Assembly (NCBI GenBank): GCA_016199025.1
Contig: JACQHM010000134.1
Coordinates: forward strand, 1 to 11,417
DNA: 11,417 bases
DNA from: Candidatus Methylomirabilota bacterium
GTDB taxonomy: Bacteria > Methylomirabilota > Methylomirabilia > Methylomirabilales > JACQHM01
Direction: 5' to 3'
The notes under the pieces were generated by a model. The model saw only the letters and a list, made by a program, of their open reading frames with translations. It had not been told where the DNA came from and made no database searches. Of the stretch, positions 1-7,224 are shown piece after piece. Both the position numbers and the translations under genes were made by a program. The number at the start of each line of letters is the position of its first letter. Position 1 is the stretch's first letter.

Positions 1-1095
1 AAAGCCGAGGTCTCATGGGTCAGTTCCCCTCTACGCTCCCCCCAGGGGCGGTCCCCAGGGGAGTGGTTCGAAGAGGAACGTCTCCCGGTGTTCCTTCTCG
101 ATGGAGCCACGATCTTCGCCCCTGCCGTCCTAGAGAGGATGGTCGAAGCCTTCGACGGGCATGTGGACATCCTGACCCCTGCCCGAGAGACCTCCCACGG
201 CTATCGTGGGATCGCCCTTGTCTCCCCACGGGTCATGCGCCTCATCGCCGAAGCCCTGGATCGCGAAGGATCAAAGGGCTGGGAAGACCTCATGCGCACC
301 TCTGGGGATCACCGGAGGAGCGTTCTTGACCTCTCAGACGAATATGCTTACATCCTTGACACCTCCTCCCTCCCGGCCAACGAGGCCGAGAGGCAGTTAT
401 ACCGCTCCCTTGGAAAATCCACGGACACGATCGTGATCCGGGAAACCAGGAAGGCGGCAGCCCTGGTTGTAAGGGCTCTCGTCGAGACCAAAGCCACCCC
501 TAACCATCTCACCCTTCTCAGTTTCTTTTTGGGGATGGCGGCGGCCTTCCTCCTGTGGAAAGCGGGATACACCAACGTCTTAGCGGGAGCCTTCCTCCTG
601 GTCCTGTCCTATGTCATAGACTTAGCGGACGGGATGCTGGCCCGGATCAAGCTCCTGGAAAGCAAAGGAGGAGGTTGGTTGGACTTCGTCCTGGATAACG
701 TCGTCCACCTGGGGATCTTTGCCGGACTGACCCGGATCGTCTACCTCCGCTCCCCGGGCTGGCAAGTCCTCTCCTTCGGCATCCTGTTCATAGGGGGGAC
801 TCTGCTCTCAGGTTTAGCCTTCACGATCTATATGATCGTCCCCAAAGGAAGAAATGGATGGCCCGGGGGGGCAAAGAACATCGATTGGGTTCTCGAAGGG
901 GTTGTCGAGGCGATCAGACACCGGGATTTCTCCTTCCTCTTCCTCCTCCTGGCGGCTGTGAACAGGATCCATTGGTTCTTCTGGGTCGGCGCCATCGGGG
1001 CGAACCTCTTTTGGCCAATCGTCCTTTACGTCGCCTTGAGGAGAAGGGCCAGAGCCAGGCAGCTCTCCGAGAAAGAGCAAGGCCTCAGGCCATGA
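1..1095 (+). CDS. CDP-alcohol phosphatidyltransferase with N-terminal NTP-transferase-like remnant, 5' end cut by window
   Basis: The frame is open from base 1, so the true start lies outside the window; a GTG at 88 is only an internal possibility. The 364 visible residues have two parts. Codons 1-120 or so (including LPVFLLDGATIF) look like the second half of a MobA/IPCT-type nucleotidyltransferase, with an Asp in the LLDGA stretch at the place of the metal-binding Asp. After an ATPNHLT linker comes a multi-helix membrane domain. Bases 619-696 encode a perfect CDP-alcohol phosphatidyltransferase signature, D-x2-DG-x2-AR-x8-G-x3-D-x3-D. Such enzymes displace CMP from a CDP-alcohol and build a phosphodiester at the membrane. 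The architecture resembles IPCT/DIPPS fusions (CDP-inositol to di-inositol phosphate), but the substrate cannot be read from the sequence. The stop overlaps the next start by ATGA. A paralogue with the same layout lies at 3571-4815 on the other strand. Confidence 0.9.
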   Translation, partial: KAEVSWVSSPLRSPQGRSPGEWFEEERLPVFLLDGATIFAPAVLERMVEAFDGHVDILTPARETSHGYRGIALVSPRVMRLIAEALDREGSKGWEDLMRTSGDHRRSVLDLSDEYAYILDTSSLPANEAERQLYRSLGKSTDTIVIRETRKAAALVVRALVETKATPNHLTLLSFFLGMAAAFLLWKAGYTNVLAGAFLLVLSYVIDLADGMLARIKLLESKGGGWLDFVLDNVVHLGIFAGLTRIVYLRSPGWQVLSFGILFIGGTLLSGLAFTIYMIVPKGRNGWPGGAKNIDWVLEGVVEAIRHRDFSFLFLLLAAVNRIHWFFWVGAIGANLFWPIVLYVALRRRARARQLSEKEQGLRP

Positions 1096-2144
1096 TCAAG
1101 ACGAAGACCCTAAACATGGCTCTTCTCAGCCTGGGCCTCCTCCTGTTTGCCTTCCTTGTATACCGGATCGATCCCGCGGCCATCGCCGTCCACTTTCGGG
1201 CCTTGGGCTGGAGGCTGATCCTCCTCCTCCTGCCCTATGCGTTCGGCTACTTTTTCTTCACCCTGGGATGGAAAGCCACGTTGGCAGATGGAGCATCGGT
1301 CCCGTTCCCAAAGCTCTTCCTGATCCGCCAGGCCGGCGAGGCGATCAACTCCCTAACCTTCTCAGCCTCCCTGGGAGGGGAGCCTGTCAAGACCTATCTG
1401 CTGAGGTCCTGTAGGGTCCCTCTTGAGAAGGGATTGACCTCCATCGTCGTCACCAAGACAGCAATGACCCTGGCCCAGATGACCTTCACCGTCATTGGGG
1501 TCATCCTGACGGTGCGGCAGATAGGATTGAAGAGCCCGTTCCTGGCCTTTTCGGCAGCCCTGGTGATGGCCTGGATTCCTGCCATGGCTTTCTTCATCAT
1601 CATCCAGCGGCAGGGCCTGTTTGCCGGGCTTCTTCAGCCCGCCAAGAGGCTAAGCTTCCTGAAGACATGGCTTCAGCGGTGGGGAGAAAGGATCAACGAC
1701 CTGGACCGTCAGATCGCGGCCTTCTATACCAAGGATGCTCGAAGCCTCGTCCTCTCTTACGGGCTCCACCTGGGTGGCTGGATGGTCCAGAGCCTGGAGG
1801 TCTATTGGCTGCTTTCCTTCCTGAAGCTGCCCGTGGACCTTCCGACCGCCTTGGCCGTCCAAGGCCTCTCGGTCCTCACCAAAGCGGCTGCGTTCGTCAT
1901 CCCAGGAGCCTTAGGGGTCCAAGAGGGGGGGAATCTTCTGATATTTCTCGGCTTTTCTCTCCCTGTGGAGGCGGGGATGACGTTCAGCCTGGTAAGGCGG
2001 GGAAGGGAGCTTCTCTGGATCGGCCTGGGCCTTGCCATGCTGGCCCGCTACAGCCTACAAGGCCAGGAGCGGGACGCAGGGATACGATCAGTCGTGGGCG
2101 TTTCTCAGGAAAAAGGACGTGACGCGCTCGACGGGATGAAGTAA
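1092..2144 (+). CDS. Flippase-like integral membrane protein (LPG synthase TM / UPF0104 family)
   Basis: This is a 350-residue, strongly hydrophobic protein with about seven to eight predicted membrane helices (for example around 9-24, 41-58, 126-141, 150-170, 221-243 and 304-318). It belongs to the family called lysylphosphatidylglycerol synthase transmembrane or UPF0104, which also covers the C-terminal half of AglD and HpnL. Landmarks are GEPVK at 96-100, IPGALGVQE at 270-278 and RRGREL at 302-307, all shared with the second copy at 9519-10529. The ATG at 1092 overlaps the preceding stop (ATGA), which favours this start over longer in-frame extensions and implies translational coupling with the CDP-alcohol phosphatidyltransferase. 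Members of this family are linked to lipid or polyprenyl-sugar translocation or modification, but individual functions are mostly unproven. There is no soluble LPG synthetase domain, so MprF-type aminoacylation is not supported. The last 25-30 residues are polar and probably cytoplasmic. Confidence 0.9.
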   Translation: MIKTKTLNMALLSLGLLLFAFLVYRIDPAAIAVHFRALGWRLILLLLPYAFGYFFFTLGWKATLADGASVPFPKLFLIRQAGEAINSLTFSASLGGEPVKTYLLRSCRVPLEKGLTSIVVTKTAMTLAQMTFTVIGVILTVRQIGLKSPFLAFSAALVMAWIPAMAFFIIIQRQGLFAGLLQPAKRLSFLKTWLQRWGERINDLDRQIAAFYTKDARSLVLSYGLHLGGWMVQSLEVYWLLSFLKLPVDLPTALAVQGLSVLTKAAAFVIPGALGVQEGGNLLIFLGFSLPVEAGMTFSLVRRGRELLWIGLGLAMLARYSLQGQERDAGIRSVVGVSQEKGRDALDGMK

Positions 2145-2200
2145 GCATGAATTCCTAAGCGATTGTCGCGTCCTGCTCAAGGTAGGGGACGATGGCCGCC

Positions 2201-3574
2201 TCACGCACCGCCCATGCCTGTTCGGTACGCGTCCTCGGATTCATAGTAATCCAGCCCGGAGTGGTCGAGCACCTCCTCGCCGACCAGGATGCGTAAGGTA
2301 TTCGTCAGCTTCAGATGCTGGATGAACAGGTCATGCTCCGGCTTCAGGTCTGGACGGGCTATGGGAGCCTTGAAGTAGAACGAGAGCCACTCCTGAATGC
2401 CCGACAGCCCGGCCCGCTGGGCCAGGTCGAGAAACAGCGCCAAGTCGAGGGCCACCGGAGCGGCCAGGATGGAATCTCGACACAGGAAGTTGATCTTGAT
2501 CTGCATGGGCTGCCCAAGCCAGCCGAAGATGTCAATGTTATCCCATCCCTCTTTCGCGTCACCCCGCGGCGGGTAATACTCGATTCGGATCTTGTGGAAG
2601 AGCTGGCCGTACAGATCCGGATAGAGGTCCGGTTGGAGGATCGCGCTCAACACGGAGGCTTTACTCACCTCTTTCGTCCTGAACGATCCTTGGTCTTCCA
2701 GGACCTCGCCATCCCGGTTCCCCAAGATGTTGGTAGAAAACCACCCTGTGAGCCCCAGCATCCTGGCCTTGAGGCCTGGCGCCACCACGGTCTTCAGGAG
2801 GGTCTGCCCCGTCTTAAAATCCTTCCCGGCGATCGGCACACGATTCATGCGGGTGTACTCCATCAGCGCCGGGATATCCACAGCCAGATTGGGCGACCCG
2901 TTCGCAAAGGGCACGCCGGCCGTGATGGCGGCATAGGCATAGATCATGGATGGGGAGATCTCGGGCGCGTTCGCCTTGAGACCAGCCTCAAAGGCCTCGA
3001 TCGTCTCGTGCACCGGGGCCGGCTCCAGAAAGACCTCGGTCGACCCACACCAAATCATCACCGCCCGGTCGAGGCCCTCCGTCCGGCGGAATGCCTCGAT
3101 ATCTTCGATGAGCATGTCGGCCAGATGCTTCTTGCTCGGGCCAGCCTTGAGGTGCGTCCCCACCAGCTTCCGCACATACGCTTGCTCGAACACGGCCGGC
3201 CAAGGTCTGATGGATTCCAATGGGTTTTTTACCTGGGCCAACATCTCCCTGGGCACCACCCCGGCCTGGCAGGCGGTCTGATAGGCGTTCTCAGGAAAGA
3301 TGTCCCAACCACCGAAGACAAGGTCTTTCAGGTCCGCGAGGGGGACCACCTCCTTGATAAAGGGAAACCGGGGGTTGGTCCTCTTGCCGAGCCGCATCCG
3401 CTGCATCTGCGTGAGAGATCCGTAAGGTTGGGCAAGTCCCTTGTTGATCAGGTGGACTCCTGCAATCAAGGTCGTGGCCACCGCCCCCAACCCTGGGAGC
3501 AGCACCCCCAACCTGCCGGTCGCCGGTTTGATGTCCTTCATCAGCTCGGGATAGAAAGAACTCTGTTCGCTCAT
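2201..3574 (-). CDS. myo-Inositol-1-phosphate synthase (inositol-3-phosphate synthase)
   Basis: This 457-residue protein should convert D-glucose 6-phosphate to 1L-myo-inositol 1-phosphate with NAD+ (EC 5.5.1.4). It shows the Rossmann loop LLPGLGAV at 25-32, NGSPNLAVDIP at 225-235, GKDFKTGQT at 250-258 and NILGNRDG at 282-289. It also has NIDIFGWLGQPMQIKINFL at 346-364 and DSILAAPVALDL at 367-378, all in family order, so the assignment is secure. The ATG at 3574 forms an ATGA overlap with the upstream CDP-alcohol phosphatidyltransferase and has an AAAGGG Shine-Dalgarno 7 nt upstream; an in-frame extension to 3673 would overlap that gene by about 100 bp and is unlikely. It is longer than the roughly 360-390 residues typical of actinobacterial and archaeal enzymes but shorter than eukaryotic ones (about 510-530). 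It is the last gene of the operon and supplies the inositol moiety expected for its neighbours. Confidence 0.95.
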   Translation of the reverse strand: MSEQSSFYPELMKDIKPATGRLGVLLPGLGAVATTLIAGVHLINKGLAQPYGSLTQMQRMRLGKRTNPRFPFIKEVVPLADLKDLVFGGWDIFPENAYQTACQAGVVPREMLAQVKNPLESIRPWPAVFEQAYVRKLVGTHLKAGPSKKHLADMLIEDIEAFRRTEGLDRAVMIWCGSTEVFLEPAPVHETIEAFEAGLKANAPEISPSMIYAYAAITAGVPFANGSPNLAVDIPALMEYTRMNRVPIAGKDFKTGQTLLKTVVAPGLKARMLGLTGWFSTNILGNRDGEVLEDQGSFRTKEVSKASVLSAILQPDLYPDLYGQLFHKIRIEYYPPRGDAKEGWDNIDIFGWLGQPMQIKINFLCRDSILAAPVALDLALFLDLAQRAGLSGIQEWLSFYFKAPIARPDLKPEHDLFIQHLKLTNTLRILVGEEVLDHSGLDYYESEDAYRTGMGGA

Positions 3575-4815
3575 GCGTGTACCCTTTCCCTGTGTGAGAT
3601 CCACAGCAACATGAGGAAGAAGAGCGGCGCACCGATCGCCGCCAGGGCCAGGAACCAGCGGGCCTTCCCCCATGCCGACAGGACCACGACCAGATAGATA
3701 AAATCCCGCCTTGTGAGAGCCTCAGCCAGGGTGGAGAGACGGGATGGTTTCTCAGATTTGGTGACGGAGGTAAAGAGGGGCCCCTCGGAGGCTTTCTCGT
3801 GCATGGTCTGTCGATAGACGAACCCGGCCGAGAGGAGGGTCCCGACCACCGCGGAGAACGCCAGGACCAAAGGGAACGGAGCCTGCACGGCGATCTGCCA
3901 CCCCAGTCCCATGCAAATGAACACCGCCGAGTGCACAAGATTATCGCCCCAGAAGTCCAGGATGCCGCCCAGGCGAGACTCCAGATATCTGAGCCTGGCG
4001 ATCTCCCCATCGCAGCCGTCCAGGATCGAATGCAGCAAGAATAGGAGCGCGCCGCCCAGTTCATAAGAAGGCGTGGAGGAGAGAAACAACAATGCCCCCA
4101 GCAACCCGATCGCCACGCTCACGGCCGTCATCTGATTCGGAGTGATGGCCGTGGACACGAGCCACCGGGTGATCGCCAGCGAGACCTTGCGTTCGAAGTG
4201 CCTCGACATAAAACCTTCCGTGTCCTTGATCAGGCCCCGCAGGAGCCACCGCTCTGCTTTGGGAAGGTCCTCTCGGTTGGAGACCCGGATCCAGCATCCG
4301 CCACCCATGAACGCACCCGCTCTCTGATAGCCGTGCTCCAGTTCGGAGAAGACGGACGCACCATCGATGGAACGGCCGATCGACGAGAGCAGACCCTGGG
4401 GATCGACCGTCTCGACGGCAGCGATCCCGCTGGTCGGGACATGCATCGTCCCAGAGCGTAGCGGCATCTCGGAAAGGCGTTTCAGCTGCCAGGGTTGCGG
4501 GAGCAGGTCGGAGGTGAGCACCAAGACGCGTCTGGACCTTGCATGATTGGCCAACTCCCATGGGGGAAGGAGCACCGCCCGAGTCCCCTCCAGGAGCCGG
4601 GCGAGCCCGGGTGGGCCAGGATCGACGACCAGGATATCCTGGCACCCCGCCCGGGAGGCAGCCATGACGATCCGGCGAAGCAATGGCACGCCGGCCACAA
4701 CGGTCTCCGGCAAGATCTCCCCCGAGCCCTTGGTGATGATGATCAGGATCATGGCTGGGTTCGCGGCCATCCAGCGATCCTTACGCATCCAACCCCGTTG
4801 GGAGCCAGGTTTCAC
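3571..4815 (-). CDS. NTP-transferase-like / CDP-alcohol phosphatidyltransferase fusion (DIPP synthase-like)
   Basis: This 414-residue protein has two parts. Residues 22-200 resemble a MobA/IPCT nucleotidyltransferase fold, but the nucleotide loop is degenerate: TKGSGEILPE replaces the usual GxGxR(x)nKP. Residues 200-410 form a membrane CDP-alcohol phosphatidyltransferase domain with the ITPNQMT linker at 224-230. Its signature is perfect: D266, D269-G270, A273-R274, G283, D287, D291. The order matches bifunctional inositol-1-phosphate cytidylyltransferase/di-inositol-phosphate-phosphate synthases, and the next gene is myo-inositol-phosphate synthase, joined by ATGA. I infer that it condenses a CDP-cyclitol with an alcohol acceptor, either a second inositol phosphate or a lipid. 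The GTG at 4815 overlaps the upstream stop (GTGA), with a weak AGGA 10 nt before it; ATGs at 4788, 4770 and 4752 are alternatives, the last starting right at the first beta strand. Roughly six membrane helices are expected. Confidence 0.9.
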   Translation of the reverse strand: MKPGSQRGWMRKDRWMAANPAMILIIITKGSGEILPETVVAGVPLLRRIVMAASRAGCQDILVVDPGPPGLARLLEGTRAVLLPPWELANHARSRRVLVLTSDLLPQPWQLKRLSEMPLRSGTMHVPTSGIAAVETVDPQGLLSSIGRSIDGASVFSELEHGYQRAGAFMGGGCWIRVSNREDLPKAERWLLRGLIKDTEGFMSRHFERKVSLAITRWLVSTAITPNQMTAVSVAIGLLGALLFLSSTPSYELGGALLFLLHSILDGCDGEIARLRYLESRLGGILDFWGDNLVHSAVFICMGLGWQIAVQAPFPLVLAFSAVVGTLLSAGFVYRQTMHEKASEGPLFTSVTKSEKPSRLSTLAEALTRRDFIYLVVVLSAWGKARWFLALAAIGAPLFFLMLLWISHRERVHA

Positions 4816-5897
4816 GGTCCCGTCATCCTGGAGACCTTGGGCAAAACCCCATGACGCCGGCCGCTTGATTCCAGCTCGGCCGATCCTCGAAGGGCCAGCG
4901 GAAGGCCTCCTCTCCTGTGTGATTCCTTGGCGAGATGCAGAAGTTCCACGCAGAGCGATGCCGTCGCCAGGTTCTCCCCCTTAAGCGATCCATCCGAGAT
5001 CTCTCGCAAAAAGTCCTCCCTGACATGGCGAAACCACTCCGGGTGGTAGGAGCCCTGGGAGAGGGCCTGCTCGAATTTCCAGATCCGCTCCCCCCTTCTA
5101 CCTGTCAGGATCAGGGTCTCATCCTCCAGCCTGATCGTCCCGTGGGTCCCTTCGAGCAAGGCCCGATTGTCCCGCCGAGGCGAGGCCCACGTCAGGAAGA
5201 TGTCCGCCACCGCGTCAGGGAACGTTAACTGGAGGCTCGCCGTATCCTCAACGTCCCACCCGGGATGTTGTCGGTTCTCGAGCGTAGCAGCGATCGTCCG
5301 TGGACCTTGTCCCAGCCAGTGCAGGATGACGTAAAAGGCATGCCAGCCGTGGTCAGGAAGGATACCCCCGCCCGCCATTTCCGGATCGAGTCGCCAGTTG
5401 TCGTGTTCTGCCTGAACCGAGGCAACCGGCCCCTGACGAAGCGTCTGCCAGACCAAGCGGCGCACCGTCCCGATCCGCCCCTCGCGGACCAGGTCCGTCA
5501 CCTTCAGGATGATCGGCGCGTAGCGCCAGTTGTGGACGGTATGGAGGATGCGGCCGCTCTCGGTCTGAGCACGGCACACCAGTCGCAGTTCCTCGGGAGA
5601 CAGTACGAGCGGCTTCTCACACAACACGTGAACCCCCCGGCTCAGGGCCAGGTGGGCCATGGCCGCATGGGTCCCCGGCGGGGTGCAGATGTCCAGGAAG
5701 TTCGGGGCCTCGGAGGTCAGGAGCGCCTCGACCCCGGTGTACAACCTGGCCCGGGGAAGACGCCATCGCTGCTGGGCGAGCCGCGACTCCATGGTGTCAG
5801 CGACCGCCACGATCTCGGCCCGATCGCACCCTTCCCACCCGGGCAGATGCCCGTTGACCGCCACGTTCCCCAGGCCGATGAGGGCGCCCCTCCACAT
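4812..5897 (-). CDS. Gfo/Idh/MocA family NAD(P)-dependent oxidoreductase
   Basis: This 361-residue soluble dehydrogenase has an N-terminal Rossmann domain with ALIGLGNVA at 5-13, then ICTPPGTH at 70-77, EKP at 94-96 and HNWRYAP at 122-128. It ends in the usual alpha/beta substrate domain with DHGWH at 182-186. K95, D182 and H186 have the spacing expected of the catalytic Lys-Asp-His triad in inositol 2-dehydrogenase (IolG), so the enzyme should oxidise or reduce a sugar or cyclitol hydroxyl. Its substrate is not readable. Beside an aminotransferase and an inositol-phosphate synthase, a ketocyclitol or ketosugar product is a reasonable inference. The ATG at 5897 sits 7 nt after the aminotransferase stop and has a GAGGTAGG-type Shine-Dalgarno overlapping that stop; the longer in-frame start at 5945 would add residues ahead of the Rossmann strand and is disfavoured. 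The stop overlaps the next gene's GTG. Confidence 0.92.
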   Translation of the reverse strand: MWRGALIGLGNVAVNGHLPGWEGCDRAEIVAVADTMESRLAQQRWRLPRARLYTGVEALLTSEAPNFLDICTPPGTHAAMAHLALSRGVHVLCEKPLVLSPEELRLVCRAQTESGRILHTVHNWRYAPIILKVTDLVREGRIGTVRRLVWQTLRQGPVASVQAEHDNWRLDPEMAGGGILPDHGWHAFYVILHWLGQGPRTIAATLENRQHPGWDVEDTASLQLTFPDAVADIFLTWASPRRDNRALLEGTHGTIRLEDETLILTGRRGERIWKFEQALSQGSYHPEWFRHVREDFLREISDGSLKGENLATASLCVELLHLAKESHRRGGLPLALRGSAELESSGRRHGVLPKVSRMTGP

Positions 5898-5903
5898 CCC
5901 GAG

Positions 5904-5912
5904 CCTACCTCT
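5904..5912 (-). promoter_or_regulatory. Ribosome binding site for the oxidoreductase, overlapping the aminotransferase stop
   Basis: The minus strand reads AGAGGTAGG, 6 to 10 nt before ATG 5897, and includes the TAG stop of the aminotransferase. It serves the only junction in the operon that is a gap rather than an overlap. Confidence 0.6.
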
Positions 5913-7224
5913 TTTTCCAGGCCAGGTCGGCGAAGACCTCCTCAAGGATGGCCAGGCCTTCTAACGCCTGCGCTTCAGCGATGGTAAGCGGCGGATTGAT
6001 CCGGATGTTGTGCGAGTAGCACATGGCCAGGAGGCCTCTTTGGAGGCAGGCCTGGAAGAGTCTCTGTGTCACCTGCTTCGGGAGCGGCTCCTTGGTCCGC
6101 CTGTCCTTGACCAGCTCGATTCCAAGCAAGAGCCCTTTGCCCCGCACATCCCCCACAAAGGGGTATCTCTCCTTGAAGGCTTCCAGCTTCTTCAACATGA
6201 CCGCGCCGACGCGCTCAGCGTTCCTCACAAGATTTTCCTTCAGGATGACCTCGAGGGTGGCCAGCCCAGCCGTCGCGGCAAGCGGATTGCCTCCATAGCT
6301 CGAGGAGCTCCCACTCGGATTGGCGAAGGGTTTACTCGCCATCAGTTCCTCCGTCGAGATCACCCCGCTCACAGGAAATCCTCCACCCATCCCCTTCCCG
6401 ACGGTCATCACGTCCGGCACCACCGGCTCATGATCAGAGCCCCACATCGCCCCGGTCCGCCCGAATCCCGTGAGCATCTCGTCGGCGATCAACAGCGCGT
6501 CGAATTCCTTGGCGATCGCCTGCACCGCGCTCAGGAACCCGGGGGGGGGAATGACGTTCCCGGCCGTCCCTTGCATCGGCTCCACGATGATCGCGGCGAT
6601 CTCGCCCTGGGTCTGATAGCGGATCACCTGGCGCAGGAGGTCCGCACAGGCGATGCCGCATTCGGGGTAGCGGAGCTTTAAAGGGCAGCGATAGCAATAG
6701 GCGTACGGGGCGCTGTAGAGGCCGGGCATGAAAGGGCCCAAGCCTTTCTTGAAGTCATCCCCTACCAGCCCGAGGACCCCACCTGTCTTGCCATGAAACG
6801 CGCCCCAGAACCCCACGAACTCGAATTTGCCCGTCGCAGACTTGGCGAGCCGAAAGGCAGCCTCCACCGCCTCCGCCCCGCCGGAGTAAAGCTGGATCCA
6901 TTTGAGGCGCCCCGGCGTGACCGACGCCAGAAGCTCGAGGAAGCGGGCCCGGTTCTCCGTCGTGAAGCTTCCGAACGCCAGGCGTTCGATCTGTGCCCTC
7001 ATCGCCTCGACGTAGTGCGGGTGAGCGTGCCCGATGCTGCCCACGCCGATCCCAGTCACGAAATCGAGATACGGGTTCCCGTCCTCATCGATCAGCGTGC
7101 ACCCCGTTCCCCTAGCCATCGCCAGTCCAGAGTAGAGCGCGATCGACTGGAGGCCCGGCGCAATGTAGCGCTGCTCACGGGCGACGATCGCCCTCGACCG
7201 CTTTCCAGGCACCCTCCGCTTCAT
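5905..7224 (-). CDS. Class III pyridoxal-phosphate aminotransferase
   Basis: This 439-residue fold-type I enzyme of the GabT/ArgD/HemL class has substrate-side and cofactor landmarks in order: YSGGAEAVEAAFRLAK at 113-128, FHGKTGG at 143-149, IIVEPMQG at 212-219 and ADEMLTGFGRTG at 247-258 (D248 should pair with the PLP ring nitrogen). TVGKGMGGGFP at 274-284 contains the PLP lysine K277. The enzyme should move an amino group between an amino acid and a keto or aldehyde substrate; the substrate is unknown. An insertion at 174-194 holds C177, C180, C189 and C193, recalling the CxxC that binds a [2Fe-2S] cluster in pig GABA aminotransferase. The ATG at 7224 forms ATGA with the ATP-grasp stop and has GGGAG 7 nt upstream, preferred over the extension to 7260. 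Next to the downstream dehydrogenase, a two-step OH-to-NH2 conversion is a plausible job. Confidence 0.93.
   Translation of the reverse strand: MKRRVPGKRSRAIVAREQRYIAPGLQSIALYSGLAMARGTGCTLIDEDGNPYLDFVTGIGVGSIGHAHPHYVEAMRAQIERLAFGSFTTENRARFLELLASVTPGRLKWIQLYSGGAEAVEAAFRLAKSATGKFEFVGFWGAFHGKTGGVLGLVGDDFKKGLGPFMPGLYSAPYAYCYRCPLKLRYPECGIACADLLRQVIRYQTQGEIAAIIVEPMQGTAGNVIPPPGFLSAVQAIAKEFDALLIADEMLTGFGRTGAMWGSDHEPVVPDVMTVGKGMGGGFPVSGVISTEELMASKPFANPSGSSSSYGGNPLAATAGLATLEVILKENLVRNAERVGAVMLKKLEAFKERYPFVGDVRGKGLLLGIELVKDRRTKEPLPKQVTQRLFQACLQRGLLAMCYSHNIRINPPLTIAEAQALEGLAILEEVFADLAWKKR

Noticed and set aside
1092..2144. MprF-type lysylphosphatidylglycerol synthase
   Set aside because: Only the membrane (flippase-like) domain is present, without the soluble aminoacyl-transferring domain. 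The same holds for the copy at 9519-10529.
2145..2200. Terminator between the convergent units
   Set aside because: Only a tiny GCGA-TTG-TCGC stem at about 2159-2169 is present, without a T tract. This is too weak to call, although some termination mechanism is expected here.
2315..3697. 460-codon open frame on the plus strand opposite the inositol-phosphate synthase gene
   Set aside because: Its translation is rich in Arg, His, Pro and Gln with no domain, and the opposite strand encodes a secure family member. It is a GC-rich antisense shadow.
5265..5987. 240-codon plus-strand open frame over the oxidoreductase gene
   Set aside because: Low-complexity Arg/Pro/Gln-rich translation, opposite a gene with clear catalytic motifs.
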